Made by a program: the position numbers and the translations under genes. Shown one piece after another: positions 36,482-45,685 of a stretch of 64,000 nt of DNA. The stretch comes from Paenibacillus gyeongsangnamensis (GTDB lineage: Bacteria; Bacillota; Bacilli; Paenibacillales; NBRC-103111), in assembly GCF_027533625.1 (NCBI RefSeq), contig NZ_JAQAGZ010000009.1, positions 124,001 to 188,000 of the forward strand, given 5' to 3'. A model generated the notes under the pieces. That model was not told where the DNA came from. It did not search any database and worked only from the letters and a program-made list of their open reading frames with translations. Position 1 is the first letter of the stretch. Every line of letters begins with the position of its first letter.

Positions 36482-36663
36482 GATACCTCTTCCTCTCCTC
36501 TGAAAAAAGCCTGTCAATCTGATATATGAACGGGGGCGTCCGGACATGTCCGTCTTTGCTTCAAAATAGGTTCAAAAATCAGAATGGGGGCGTGCAAATC
36601 TGCTGTGAACTTCACCGGAATTATGGTACAATAGTACCAATATGAGAATGGGAGTGATCCGCG

Positions 36664-36756
36664 ATGATGGGTATAATTGCCGGGATTCTCGTATGCGCCT
36701 TTGTTTACGTGATTAGGGAAACGCTAATGACGGGCGAGGAAGATTTGGAAAGTTGA
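36664..36756 (+). CDS. Small single-span membrane protein
   Basis: A 30-residue frame: MMGIIAGILVCAFVYVIRE is a clear membrane helix, followed by an acidic tail TGEEDLES. GGGAG lies about nine bases before the ATG and a terminator follows at 36799, consistent with an independent short gene. Too short for family assignment. Confidence 0.45.
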   Translation: MMGIIAGILVCAFVYVIRETLMTGEEDLES

Positions 36757-36798
36757 CTTATCGTTGATGGGACACGGTTCCGTTTGATTTCAAAAGAC

Positions 36799-36831
36799 GA
36801 TGCTAACGCTGCAGGCATTAGCATCTTTTTT
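36799..36831 (+). terminator. Terminator between the small ORF and the globin gene
   Basis: GATGCTAA and TTAGCATC arms with an 11-base loop and TTTTTT. Confidence 0.75.
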
Positions 36832-36876
36832 CTGTTAGCATCATGCTGCAAATATGCCAAAGAGGAGGAATGTTCA

Positions 36877-37260
36877 TTGTCAGACAATCGGCAACATCAG
36901 ACGATTTATGAAGCGCTTGGGGGAACGGCCGGTATTCGCAGGGTGGTGGAAGCCTTCTATCCCAAGGTTCAGGAGCACCCGCTGCTGGGTCCCCTATTTC
37001 CCGAAGACATTACGCCCGTAATGGATAAGCAGGAGCTGTTCTTAACCCAATTCTTCGGAGGCCCGCCGCTGTATTCGGATCAGTATGGCCACCCGATGAT
37101 GCGGGCCCGCCATATGCCGTTTCCGATTACGCCGGAACGGGCGGATGCCTGGCTTGGCTGCATGAGCCTCGCCCTGGACGAGACCGTCGAGGACGAGGCT
37201 CTGCGCAGAGCCGTGCTGGAGCGGCTGAAAGCGCCGGCTTACCATTTTATCAACAGTTAA
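36877..37260 (+). CDS. yjbI: Group II truncated haemoglobin (YjbI-like)
   Basis: A 127-residue globin. TIYEALGGTAGIRRVVEAFY is the conserved N-terminal stretch, LFLTQFFGGPPLYSDQYG precedes the proximal His in RARHMPFPI, and WLGCMSLALDE carries the Trp typical of group II. Binds haem and oxygen, possibly for thiol or nitric oxide protection. TTG start at 36877 with GAGGAGG eight bases upstream; an upstream in-frame methionine at 36784 would place the terminator stem inside the gene. DUF2225 follows after 12 bases, as an operon. Confidence 0.9.
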   Translation: MSDNRQHQTIYEALGGTAGIRRVVEAFYPKVQEHPLLGPLFPEDITPVMDKQELFLTQFFGGPPLYSDQYGHPMMRARHMPFPITPERADAWLGCMSLALDETVEDEALRRAVLERLKAPAYHFINS

Positions 37261-37272
37261 GGAAGTGTCTTC

Positions 37273-37977
37273 GTGAGTGAAGTCGAACCGCTTTATCAGG
37301 TCAAAGCAGCATGCCCTCAATGCGATTCGGAGTACAAGACGTCCCGGGTGCGCCCAAGCTTCAAGAAAGCGGCTCGGACGGATACTGATTTCTGCATTCA
37401 TTATAAAGAGATCAATCCGGATTATTACGTCGTGAGAGTATGTCCGTTCTGCGGCTTCGCGAGCACCGAGAATTCGCTTGAGCGGCTGACGTCTCTCCAG
37501 AAGAAAGCATTCCAGGAGAAAGTAACGGCTCGCTGGGGCTATCGGGATTTAGGAGGGGAACGCAGCTGGGACGATGCGCTGTATACCTACAAGCTCGGCC
37601 TCTTATGCTGCCAGACGGTGGGCGAGAAGGGGCGGGTCACGGCGGGGCTGCTGCATCATATCGCCTGGCTCTACCGTTATAAGGGGAACGAGGAGCAGGA
37701 GCTGCGGTTTCTGGAATATGCGCTGGACGAATATACCCGCACCTTCGAAACCGAAGGCGGAGAGCTGAACAACGCCAGGCTGATGTATTTGCTCGGCGAG
37801 CTCAGCCGGCGATTGAAGCGGTACCAGCCGGCCGTGAAATGGTTCGCGCGGGTCATCAATGACAAGCGGATCATGGACGCGGCCATGATTCGCGCCTGCC
37901 GGGAGCAATGGACGGCGGCGCGCGAGGACATGCTGGCGGACCAAGTCGAGCTCGAAGAAGAAATTCAGGAGATGTAA
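37273..37977 (+). CDS. DUF2225 family protein
   Basis: A 234-residue protein with two Cys pairs near the start, CPQCDSEYKTSRVR and CPFCGFAST, which can bind zinc. The rest is helical with TPR-like repeats (LLHHIAWLYRYKGNEEQELRFLEYAL). The family is common in Firmicutes, function unknown. GTG start, GGAAGTG ribosome site. Likely cotranscribed with the globin. Confidence 0.85.
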   Translation: MSEVEPLYQVKAACPQCDSEYKTSRVRPSFKKAARTDTDFCIHYKEINPDYYVVRVCPFCGFASTENSLERLTSLQKKAFQEKVTARWGYRDLGGERSWDDALYTYKLGLLCCQTVGEKGRVTAGLLHHIAWLYRYKGNEEQELRFLEYALDEYTRTFETEGGELNNARLMYLLGELSRRLKRYQPAVKWFARVINDKRIMDAAMIRACREQWTAAREDMLADQVELEEEIQEM

Positions 37978-37993
37978 AGCCGCCTATGCAAAA

Positions 37994-38050
37994 TAACGCT
38001 TAAAGCCCGGACCGCCCCTGCGGAGGCGACCGGTCTTTAAGCGTTATTTG
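37994..38050. terminator. Terminator between convergent genes
   Basis: TAACGCTTAAAG and CTTTAAGCGTTA pair; the loop holds a second GCCC/GGGC-type stem. T/A-rich on both sides. Confidence 0.75.
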
Positions 38051-38095
38051 TCTGTTCGGGGCTTTGCAGCTCTCGATTACCGCCGGGATATCTCC

Positions 38096-38341
38096 CTAGG
38101 CATTGCCGTACCGTCGAAGCGGCCGGTTCGCGCGTACGTAATCCCCGTCCGCCTCCACCAGCGTCAGCTTGTTCCTGCAGCAGGGAAGAACGAGCAGCTT
38201 CTTGACGCCTTCGCGCAAGCTCTGCAGATCCTGCGGCTTGAGAGGGAGAAGTACATTCACGGCGCTGCACACGGGGCAGCTGGAGAAATAAATGTCTCTG
38301 CCGAACTGCTCATAAGGCCAAGTGTTCTCAAAAGGAATCAT
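38096..38341 (-). CDS. Small Cys-containing hypothetical protein
   Basis: An 81-residue protein beginning MIPFENTWPYEQFGRDIYF, with a CPVC pair and a second CC further on, suggesting a metal site. GGAAG precedes the ATG. It follows the YycC-like gene by 12 bases and is probably in its operon. Function unknown. Confidence 0.65.
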   Translation of the reverse strand: MIPFENTWPYEQFGRDIYFSSCPVCSAVNVLLPLKPQDLQSLREGVKKLLVLPCCRNKLTLVEADGDYVRANRPLRRYGNA

Positions 38342-38353
38342 CTGGCATACTTC

Positions 38354-38542
38354 CTATTCGGCATCGGGCTTGTCCGTCTTGGACGGAGCCTCGGCAGTAG
38401 TTTCCCCGGACTGCGCTTTGGCCAGCTCGGCGAGCTTCTGGAGCAGAATGTGCTGCGGCATATGCATCAGGTTCTCCAATGGAACGTTTAATTGTTTGGC
38501 CAGCTTTATCGCGGTTTCCGGTGATATTTGAAGCGGTCTCAT
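38354..38542 (-). CDS. yycC: YycC-like protein
   Basis: A 62-residue protein starting MRPLQISPETAIKLAKQLN with VPLENLMHMPQHILLQKL, the YycC signature. The tail (residues about 42-62) is polar and acidic. GAGGTG stands eight bases before the ATG at 38542; the methionine at 38566 lacks a good site. Function unknown in the family. Confidence 0.75.
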   Translation of the reverse strand: MRPLQISPETAIKLAKQLNVPLENLMHMPQHILLQKLAELAKAQSGETTAEAPSKTDKPDAE

Positions 38543-38707
38543 TGGTGGGACACCTCGCCTCTCCATGATTTATAACTTTCATTTAATCATGTCCTCAGAC
38601 CAAATTCAACATAAGAATGCGTTCATGCCGGTCCATTTGGGCATTGGTTAAAAATGTGATTTAATGGTATTGTAGTCCATTCATTCGAAAAAGGAAGGGT
38701 GTTAGGT

Positions 38708-40498
38708 ATGAAGCATCCATTGCCGCAAACTTGGAATTTGGATCGTTTTTTTGCGGGCGGCAGCAGCTCCCCGGCATTCGCGGAATTCCTGGGAGAAATT
38801 GGTATGGAGCTGAAGTCCGTAAGTGCCGCCCTGGATGCGCTTGCCGTTCCGTCATCCGCGGATTCGGCTGATCCTTTGCTTCGCGTGCTTGAGCAGCTGC
38901 AGCAAGCCGTATTAAAGCTGCGGGAAGCGGATTCGTTCACCGCCTGCCTCGCGGCCGAGAACCAGAGCGACAAGCGCGCCGTCCAGCTGGCCGGACAGGT
39001 GAAGACGCTCTATGCGGATTACGCCTCGGCGCTGACCCGGTTCGACGATGTGCTTCTTCGCACTCCGGACGAGGTGTGGGCGCAGCTGAAGGAGCTGCCG
39101 CAGGTCAAGGAGATCGCTTATCCGCTCGAGGAGCGCAGGTCGCTGGCATCGGAGAAGCTGCCTCCGGAGCAGGAAGCGCTGGTCAACGACCTGGCCGTAG
39201 ACGGGTATCACGGCTGGGGGGAGCTGTATAATACGACGGTAAGCAAGTTCCGGGTGACCTTCGAGGAGGACGGGAAGCAGCTGGAGCTGTCCGCAGGGCA
39301 GGCGGCCAACAAGATGCACAGCCCCGACCGCTCGGTGCGCCGCCGTTTGTTCGAGAGCTGGGAGGCGCAGTGGAGGGAGCACGCCGACTACTGCGCGGAT
39401 GCGCTCAATCATCTCGGCGGCTTCCGGCTCAAGCTGTATGAACGTCGGGGTTGGGATTCCATCCATAAGGAGCCGCTGCAGATCAACCGGATGTCCAAGG
39501 AAACGCTGGACGCCATGTGGGGCGTCATCGAACGCGGCAAGGACATCTTCGTTCGGTACTTGGAGCGCAAAGCGAAGCTGCTCGGCGTTGATCGGCTGAG
39601 CTGGTACGACGTCGAGGCCCCCGTCGGCTCCGGCAGCAAGCATTATACCTATGACGAGGGTGCCCGGCTGATCGTCGATCAGTTCCGGCGGTTCAGTCCG
39701 AAGATGGCCGATTTCGCGGAGCTGGCGTTCGAGCGTTCCTGGATCGAAGCCGAAGACCGCCCCGGCAAGCGTCCCGGCGGCTTCTGTACCTCCTTCCCGG
39801 TGGCGGAAGAAACGCGGATCTTCATGACCTATGCCGGTACTGCTTCCAACGTATCCACTCTGGCACATGAGCTGGGACACGGCTATCACCAGCATGTGAT
39901 GAACGATGTGCCGGCATTTGCTCAGGAATATGCCATGAACGTGGCGGAGACGGCCTCCACCTTCGCGGAGATGATCGTAGCCGACGCGGCGCTGAAGAGC
40001 GCTTCCTCCGACGAAGAGCGGCTTACTCTGCTGGAGGATAAGATTCAGCGCTCCGTTGCGTTCTATATGAACATTCATGCCAGATTTATATTCGAAACGG
40101 CCTTCTATGACGAGCGCTGCAAAGGACTTGTCAGCACCGAGCGTCTTAGCGAGCTGATGGTGGCGGCCCAGAAGGAAGCGTTCCGGGATAGTCTGGCGGA
40201 ATATCACCCCCACTTCTGGGCGTCGAAGCTGCATTTCTACATAACCGAGGTGCCGTTCTACAACTTCCCTTATACATTCGGCTACATGTTCAGTACGGGG
40301 CTGTACGCGGACGCGCTTCGCCGCGGCGAGGCCTTCGAGGATCAATATATCGCTCTGCTTCGGGATACCGGCAGCATGACGGTGGAGGCTTTGGCGGAAA
40401 AGCATCTGGGCATCGACCTTAGAAAGCCTGATTTCTGGCAGCAAGCGCTCGATTTAAGCGCTGCAGACGTCCAGCAGTTTCTAGAGCTGACGCAGTAA
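38708..40498 (+). CDS. M3 family oligoendopeptidase (PepF type)
   Basis: A 596-residue zinc metallopeptidase of the M3B group, cytoplasmic, degrading oligopeptides. LAHELGHGYHQHVM in the C-terminal half contains the HExxH motif, and the downstream Glu ligand is in AETASTFAEM. The N-terminal helical region closes over the active site as in PepF. ATG at 38708 with GGAAGGG eight bases before it. Single-gene unit with its own terminator. Confidence 0.92.
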   Translation: MKHPLPQTWNLDRFFAGGSSSPAFAEFLGEIGMELKSVSAALDALAVPSSADSADPLLRVLEQLQQAVLKLREADSFTACLAAENQSDKRAVQLAGQVKTLYADYASALTRFDDVLLRTPDEVWAQLKELPQVKEIAYPLEERRSLASEKLPPEQEALVNDLAVDGYHGWGELYNTTVSKFRVTFEEDGKQLELSAGQAANKMHSPDRSVRRRLFESWEAQWREHADYCADALNHLGGFRLKLYERRGWDSIHKEPLQINRMSKETLDAMWGVIERGKDIFVRYLERKAKLLGVDRLSWYDVEAPVGSGSKHYTYDEGARLIVDQFRRFSPKMADFAELAFERSWIEAEDRPGKRPGGFCTSFPVAEETRIFMTYAGTASNVSTLAHELGHGYHQHVMNDVPAFAQEYAMNVAETASTFAEMIVADAALKSASSDEERLTLLEDKIQRSVAFYMNIHARFIFETAFYDERCKGLVSTERLSELMVAAQKEAFRDSLAEYHPHFWASKLHFYITEVPFYNFPYTFGYMFSTGLYADALRRGEAFEDQYIALLRDTGSMTVEALAEKHLGIDLRKPDFWQQALDLSAADVQQFLELTQ

Positions 40499-40506
40499 GA
40501 TAGAAG

Positions 40507-40553
40507 GAAGGGCTCCATTGCCGCGATTCGCCGGCAATGGAGCCCTTCTTATT
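40507..40553. terminator. Bidirectional terminator
   Basis: GAAGGGCTCCATTGCCG and CGGCAATGGAGCCCTTC form a 17-bp stem with T-runs on both strands, serving the peptidase and the chemoreceptor. Confidence 0.85.
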
Positions 40554-40564
40554 TTGTCTCTTTA

Positions 40565-41824
40565 TTAGAGCTTGAAGATGCTCATCGTCTGTTGCAGCTT
40601 GGACACGAGCTTGGTCATTTCTTCCGACTGGCTGACAATCGCCTGTACGGAAGAAATCTGATCCTTCATGGAAGCGGACACCTGCTGCGTGCCGGCTGCG
40701 GATTGCTGCGTGATGGCCGAGATGTTCTCCATCGTGCCGGAAATTTGCTGGGCGCTGGTCAGCATATGCTCGCTGCTGTTTGCGAAATCGGAGATTTGCT
40801 CCGAGATGAATTTAACGCTGCTGACAATGTCGGCGAAAATATGCTCCGTCTCTTCGATGAGTCGGGTCTGTTCCTGTACGATCTTCTCGTTCTCTTTCAT
40901 GGAAGCGAGGGCTTGGCGAATGCCTTCCTCGATGGTTCGGACCAGATTAAAGACCTCCTTGGTCGAGGTGGTGGATTCCTCCGCCAGCTTCCGGACCTCC
41001 TGGGCTACGACGGCAAACCCCTTGCCGTGCTCTCCGGCGCGGGCGGCTTCAATCGAAGCGTTCAGAGACAGTAAATTCGTCTGCTCGGCAATGTCCGAGA
41101 TGGAGCGGGTGATATGGGAAATGCCTTCCGTCTGCTGGGCGAGCAGATGGATCGTCTGGGATACGTTCGCGGTCGCCTCCACGTTCTTGCGCATCCCGGC
41201 GCTCTGCGTTTCGACGGATTGAAGCCCCTGCTCTACCAAGGAAAGCATCTGGCCGGAGCGGGCGTTCATTTCTCTCGTAGAGTCGGTATAGGTAGAGACT
41301 TTATTCTCGATATCTTTGGTCGCCATCGAAATGCCGATAATTTCCTCGGAAATTTGATTGGCCCCTGCCGCCAGCTCCCCGGAGGCTGCGGCCACTTCCT
41401 CCAGCACGGCCTTCAGCCGTTCGTTCTTCTCGTAAATATCGCGGCTGGACTCGAAAACGTGCTTCGATGCGCTGCCCGTATCGCTCAGCAGCTCGCGAAG
41501 CTTGTCGATCATGCGGTTGAAGGATTGCGCCAATTCGCCGAGCGCATCGTTCGATTGAATAGTCACCTTCTGGGAGAAATCCCCTTTGGAGATGCCCAGC
41601 GCCAAACGGGAAATGTCCGTGATCGGTTCTGTAAGCGCTCTCTCAAGCCAGGCGATGAAAGGAAAGCTTAGCCCGATAAGTACTAGGAGCAGAATGATAC
41701 TGGCGATGAGGTTTAAGGTGGACTGCAGACTGACGAAGAGCAGGGCTGCTGAAAAAACGGCGACGATCGTATAGCAGCCGATTTGGAGCTTCCTTTTGAA
41801 CGATTGACCTTGGAACCAGTTCAT
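40565..41824 (-). CDS. Methyl-accepting chemotaxis protein without external sensor domain
   Basis: A 419-residue chemoreceptor. Two membrane helices (about 14-32 and 36-58) are joined by only a few residues, so almost nothing lies outside the cell. A HAMP domain (about 65-115) and a full signalling hairpin follow, with the CheA/CheW-binding tip seen as [32 protein letters not shown] (split by positions about 260-291). Such receptors sense within the membrane or cytoplasm. RBS GGGGAC before the ATG. Confidence 0.9.
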   Translation of the reverse strand: MNWFQGQSFKRKLQIGCYTIVAVFSAALLFVSLQSTLNLIASIILLLVLIGLSFPFIAWLERALTEPITDISRLALGISKGDFSQKVTIQSNDALGELAQSFNRMIDKLRELLSDTGSASKHVFESSRDIYEKNERLKAVLEEVAAASGELAAGANQISEEIIGISMATKDIENKVSTYTDSTREMNARSGQMLSLVEQGLQSVETQSAGMRKNVEATANVSQTIHLLAQQTEGISHITRSISDIAEQTNLLSLNASIEAARAGEHGKGFAVVAQEVRKLAEESTTSTKEVFNLVRTIEEGIRQALASMKENEKIVQEQTRLIEETEHIFADIVSSVKFISEQISDFANSSEHMLTSAQQISGTMENISAITQQSAAGTQQVSASMKDQISSVQAIVSQSEEMTKLVSKLQQTMSIFKL

Positions 41825-42042
41825 GAGAATGTCCCCTTCAAGTAGAAGTAGTAAAATTATCCTGATTTCGACAGAAACCTATGGGTAATTATACCATCCC
41901 CGCTTATTTTAGGTCTATAGGAATCGTGACGTACAGGTCCATTATACTAGAACTTTTTACGCTGTCGGCTCCAAGTCCTTTTCGGTATAATCAGATTAAC
42001 AAAAAGGGATGGGCCGCATGAGGCCTGGGACGGAGGCGACCT

Positions 42043-42228
42043 TTGTTGGAGCTTGAATTTTGCAATCACTGCAGGAAAGTATATATTGTGGAAGAAACGC
42101 ATTCCGTGGTATGCGGCGAATGTATGGAAACGGCTGCCGCAGCATCCGAAGTGGGCCCGGATGCCTCGCTGCTGAAGAGAGGGGCTGCCGTAATGGCCGC
42201 CGCTGGAGCGGAATCGGCGGTAGTCTAA
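42043..42228 (+). CDS. Small zinc-ribbon-like protein
   Basis: A 61-residue protein; LELEFCNHCRKVYIVEE and CGECME give two Cys pairs 18 residues apart, typical of a treble-clef or ribbon zinc site. The C-terminus is Ala-rich. TTG start with GGAGG upstream. Function unknown. Confidence 0.6.
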   Translation: MLELEFCNHCRKVYIVEETHSVVCGECMETAAAASEVGPDASLLKRGAAVMAAAGAESAVV

Positions 42229-42334
42229 GGGGATAATCAAGGTGACAAAAGCGGCTTCGGCCGTCTTTTGTCTTTTTATTTTGTGCATAATGGTAAATAA
42301 TTAGTAAATTTATCCTCAAAAATGTAAATATATG

Positions 42335-42363
42335 TTGATTATTGGAAACCTTCTTCTTATAAT
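42335..42363 (+). promoter_or_regulatory. Sigma-A promoter of the 42420 gene
   Basis: TTGATT, 17 bases, TATAAT; about 57 bases before the ATG. Confidence 0.65.
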
Positions 42364-42419
42364 AGTACTGAATACCCAGTAATGAATAATATTACCAATT
42401 TTACTAAAAAGGAGGGCCT

Positions 42420-42800
42420 ATGACTTTCGAACTCTCATTAGCGAGACAACTGGATTTGGTGTTCAAGGCGTTAAAGGAGGAGCTGACACACCTGACATCA
42501 GGTACTGTTTTCGTTCAAATCCGCAATAATGCGGTAGGCAAGTTCGGCATCCGCCATTTTCCGCTGGAAAGCAAAGGGGCTCAAATTCAAAAGATGGACA
42601 AAGGACTCACGGAGACGGAGCAGCATTCGTTCCGCCAAACCGCACTCGAGTCGCTAAAGATGAAGCGCTGGACGCACGGCGAAATCCAGTTCGAGTTCGC
42701 CATGCGACAAGACAAGCTTTGCACAAGCGTAACCTTCGAATCGAATTACAACATGGCTAATCTTTTGTCGGAATCTACAGGACGTTTAAGATTAGACTGA
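42420..42800 (+). CDS. Hypothetical protein, intact member of a duplicated locus
   Basis: A 126-residue soluble protein beginning MTFELSLARQLDLVFKALK. No family recognised. AAGGAGGGCCT precedes the ATG and a sigma-A promoter lies upstream. Its last 22 codons (from FESNYNMANLL) recur at 48355-48420, where the rest of the gene is absent. Downstream, in convergent orientation, lies a 30-codon stump of a membrane-protein gene. Confidence 0.65.
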   Translation: MTFELSLARQLDLVFKALKEELTHLTSGTVFVQIRNNAVGKFGIRHFPLESKGAQIQKMDKGLTETEQHSFRQTALESLKMKRWTHGEIQFEFAMRQDKLCTSVTFESNYNMANLLSESTGRLRLD

Positions 42801-43035
42801 AAAGCAATTATTCCATTCCTATCTTAAGATCAACAAACCTTCGCTTAAGCGTTCGCTATAGCGAAGGTTTTTTTAACGCTATAGAAAGTTTAAGTTCGCT
42901 GAAGCGCTAAAGCGGACTGCAACTTTCTATACCAAGAAAAATTACCTCTAAAAACGGTCTGGCTGCTTTGAAAGACTCCGATAAGGAGTTTTTCTTATTG
43001 TGGCTGCTTCCCCGGCTCACCTTGCCATCTGCCAC
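42735..43035 (+). repeat. Left copy of a 300-bp direct duplication
   Basis: More than 95% identical by eye to 48355-48655: end of the 42420 gene, two terminator hairpins (42836-42874 and near 42972-42993) and the last codons of a convergent membrane gene. The two copies bracket about 5.3 kb of AT-rich accessory DNA. Confidence 0.9.
42836..42874. terminator. Terminator inside the duplicated segment
   Basis: AACCTTCGC and GCGAAGGTT arms followed by TTTTTTT; an almost identical copy lies at about 48456-48494 with six T instead of seven. Confidence 0.75.
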
Positions 43036-43087
43036 GGAACTTCATAATAGAAAACAATATTGCCCATAGTAGACTATATTTATACAT
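42995..43087 (-). pseudogene. Stump of a CBO0543-type membrane gene
   Basis: Thirty codons ending RGRWQGEPGKQPQ, identical to the end of the 48614-49126 protein from the RFRGRW region on; upstream LLWAILFSI resembles the SLWMILYY helix of that protein but differs in sequence. The rest is missing, replaced by the end of the DNA ligase gene. Confidence 0.65.
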
Positions 43088-43938
43088 TAAGAAACCGAAG
43101 CTGCTGAATCGAACACAAATTCAACAAAGCTTGGCGTTCGCAATAAACCAGATCGGGTCAAGCATTGATATTTAACGCGGCAGCGGATAAGCGGTTCAAG
43201 GTAATACCAATTCTGATTCTCCGACCTCACCAGTTGCCTAGCGATCTGAAAAAAGGCTTGTCGCGCCTCAGCTGGCACAAATTCACAAACTCCCGCATGA
43301 CTTCCATCCGGCAGCTGCAGGGCTCAACCAAACTCCTTCTTCCGGATCCCAGCAATCGCCACCGTAGCGTATTGATAGTTCTTTACCTTCAGCCAATTCG
43401 GCGACCGATAATCCAGCTGATATCGGCTGCCTTTCTTCTTGCTGACGATCCCTTCGAGGCCGAGCTGCTTGACGGATTCAAAAAGCGCACTGCCGTCTTG
43501 ATGGGACTGCACGGCGGATATAAGCTCAGAGCTCTTCACAAGCCCCTGGAGCCTTTCTAGGCGCTTCTCAAGAGGTTCGGTCAATACACTTTGGTTGCCG
43601 GCACAGAGGACGTCAAACGCGGCAAAATGAACCGTTTGTTTTGGGTTCCGGCGCCTAGTTTGAAACCGGCTCATAACCGCTTCAAAATCGGGCTTACCAT
43701 CGTCACCAAGCGCGATCATCTCGCCGTCCAAGATCATTCCCGAAGGCAGGTTAACACCCGCAAATTCCGGGAACTGAGTCGTGCAATCATTCTGGTGACG
43801 GGTGAACAGCTTTACTTTACCAGCATCGGCATGCAAAAGGCAGCGGAAGCCGTCGTATTTGAGTTGATGAATATATTCCCCGGCTGGTGGTAAATCAGAT
43901 TTATGTAATAGCATGGGCTTAAGTGGTGTAAACAGCAC
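43087..43938 (-). pseudogene. ATP-dependent DNA ligase, broken by one in-frame stop
   Basis: The 43324-43938 frame (204 codons) has the ligase nucleotidyl motif KYDGFR near residue 28 and EGIVSKKKGSRY, then KVKNYQYATVAIAG and ends at TGA. Fifteen codons later in the same frame VPAEARQAFFQIARQLV, LEPLIRCRVKYQCLT and SGLLRTPSFVEF complete the LigD-type ligase oligonucleotide-binding domain. Reading the TGA as Trp (TGG in relatives) restores 283 residues, so one G-to-A change explains it. GTG start with GAGGTG. Would join strand breaks if functional; may be inactive or a recent pseudogene. Confidence 0.75.
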
Positions 43939-44127
43939 TATCGATCACCTCTGGTTCTATCGTAGCATCCGAGGTGTTGGATGTTGATATGGAAAAGATG
44001 GTAATTCACTCAGCCAAGGACGAGAAACCCGCTCCAGAAAAGTTAGAAGATAACTTTATGACTGAGTAATTCAAGGAATTTAATATCAGTTATAGAAAAA
44101 TAAGAAGTATGGAGGTGTTAATGAAGA
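43939..44127. other. AT-rich gap
   Basis: No gene or strong structure seen; ends with GGAGGTG, the ribosome site of the next gene. Confidence 0.5.
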
Positions 44128-44556
44128 ATGAATGCACATCAGCAAAGGATTCTTTATGAATTAAAAAGGTTCGACCGATCAATGAGCCCACATTCTGAAC
44201 ATTTTAAAATGGATATCACCACCTTATCCCTTGAGCTTGAAAAATTGGAAAGACAGGGTCTAGTTGAACTTGAAAAGACTGGGCGAGATCGGATTCGAAA
44301 AGCAAAGATTACTGACAAAGGAAAAGAAGCATTAGAGGCTACAATTCTAAATCAATCAGATGTTTCCATACTAGACCAAGTCAAGGAACTTAAAGAAATC
44401 GTTGATACTCTTCAACAGGCAATGGATGAATTAAATAAAAATAAGCCAAAGGAACAGGACATTGTTGATAAGCTAAATAAGTACTTAACTGTAGCGAATG
44501 GTATACCGAATTTAATAAAAACCGTTATCGAATTGTACGGCAAGGTTCAACATTAG
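44128..44556 (+). CDS. Putative winged-helix DNA-binding protein
   Basis: A 142-residue protein. Residues about 5-70 resemble a winged helix of the MarR/PadR kind (MDITTLSLELEKLERQGLVELEK, then a KITDKGKEAL wing). Residues about 80-110 are a coiled coil (VKELKEIVDTLQQAMDELNK), probably for dimerisation. Codon use is AT-rich as in the rest of the island. A terminator follows at 44570. Confidence 0.55.
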   Translation: MNAHQQRILYELKRFDRSMSPHSEHFKMDITTLSLELEKLERQGLVELEKTGRDRIRKAKITDKGKEALEATILNQSDVSILDQVKELKEIVDTLQQAMDELNKNKPKEQDIVDKLNKYLTVANGIPNLIKTVIELYGKVQH

Positions 44557-44569
44557 TGATGTAGTCTAC

Positions 44570-44599
44570 AACCCCTCCGATTGTTCTTGAGGGGTTTTG
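44570..44599 (+). terminator. Terminator
   Basis: AACCCCTC and GAGGGGTT around an 11-base loop, followed by TTG and T-rich sequence. Confidence 0.7.
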
Positions 44600-44686
44600 C
44601 ATTTACTGTGCACGGAATGGCGACTATCTGGCCAAAGGTTTAGGATATTATTGAGTGCAGATATTCTAGAATTTGAGGAGGAACTT

Positions 44687-45267
44687 GTGTTTAACCCATA
44701 CGATTATTACATTACACCCGAAGAATACGAAGAAGCGGCACGAAACGGCATCAATCGTAACACTCTTGACGCAAGGATTCGAAGATATGCCTGGGTAAAA
44801 CAAAGAGCAGTTACGGAACCAGTTCAAGTTCAAAAGGATCGCACGGAAATAAAGAAGCTTATGAAGGCTCATGGTATTTCCTATGAAAATTTCAAAAATC
44901 GCACTATCTCTCTTGGGTGGGATGATCACTCTGCGGCAACTGTTCCACTTCAGAATTTGAAAGGGAGGCAGGAACACATACGCCGGGTAATCGAACTAAA
45001 TCGTAGATATCCTCGTGAGATGATGGAACTAGCGGAGAGTAATGGCATTTCAAGCTGTCTATTCCGGGTGCAGTCCGGAAATTTGGATGGAGCCCTATTT
45101 TTGCTGCTACCTTGCCAAAAGCACGTACCGATAGGGAAAAGGCATTTAGGGCATCTCTGCTGTACTGTTATTATAAGGAACTCTATTGTTGGCTGTTCAA
45201 AGCAGGTATTATTAATCTGCAGATTGGTGGGATAACTGTAACTGGTTCGATAAAAATATCCAAATAA
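44687..45267 (+). pseudogene. Phage-type repeat protein, frameshifted
   Basis: GTG start with GAGGAGG. The frame reads YDYYITPEEYEEAARNGI, a phrase common in small phage proteins of Bacillales, then three related units each ending in a W-x-x-x-x-A-x-T-x-P pattern: YAWVKQRAVTEP, LGWDDHSAATVP and, only in the -1 frame, FGWSPIFAATLP. After about 45078 the original frame loses all similarity, while the -1 frame continues RKFGW... to a TAA at 45267. One base lost near 45078 explains it. Probably a DNA-binding or regulatory phage protein; now broken. Confidence 0.6.
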
Positions 45268-45276
45268 TTGATAATT

Positions 45277-45312
45277 AAAAAGACGGCGGCCGTTATTGGC
45301 TACCGTCTTTTT
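45277..45312. terminator. Terminator overlapping the end of the Cro/CI gene
   Basis: AAAAAGACGG and CCGTCTTTTT arms; works for both convergent genes. Confidence 0.7.
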
Positions 45313-45520
45313 CGTTTTCATATTCAATGAGTTCCGATAGTGCGACTCCGAGAGCATTGCATACTTGAATTAACGTCCCCAGCTTAACCGACTCCAAATC
45401 CTCATCATGCCATAACTTATTAAGTGCATTCCTGCTTAACCCCGTAATTGACATTAAATCACTAATATTGTTAATTCTCCGCTCGGCCATTATAAGACGC
45501 AATTTATTTTTGATCGGCAT
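45293..45520 (-). CDS. Small Cro/CI-type regulator (YozG-like)
   Basis: A 75-residue helix-turn-helix protein: RLIMAERRINNISDLMSITG followed by SRNALNKLWHDE is the DNA-binding pair of helices and LIQVCNALGVALSELIEY the typical end. GGAGGG before the ATG at 45520. Its neighbour on the plus strand at 45686 is divergent; the AT-rich gap between may hold operators (TTAACTCTATAGAGTTAA, a perfect 18-bp palindrome, at about 45625-45642). Confidence 0.82.
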   Translation of the reverse strand: MPIKNKLRLIMAERRINNISDLMSITGLSRNALNKLWHDEDLESVKLGTLIQVCNALGVALSELIEYENEKDGSQ

Positions 45521-45623
45521 TTTGATTCCCTCCATCTATAACCTTAAACTAACAACATTTTAATTCCCAAGGCGAATATATGCAATAAATTATTAAATAA
45601 TTACTTAGTTATTTTACAATATT

Positions 45624-45645
45624 AACTCTATAGAGTTAATATATA
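45624..45645 (+). promoter_or_regulatory. Palindrome between divergent phage genes
   Basis: TTAACTCTATAGAGTTAA is a perfect inverted repeat in the gap between the Cro/CI gene and the 45686 gene; a natural operator candidate for that regulator. Confidence 0.5.
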
Positions 45646-45685
45646 ATCATAAAAGGTTAAAAAATATTCGGTAGAAGGTGATAAA

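Noticed and set aside
44597..44686. Upstream extension of the phage-type repeat protein
   Set aside because: No ribosome site, and GAGGAGG with GTG at 44687 marks the start.
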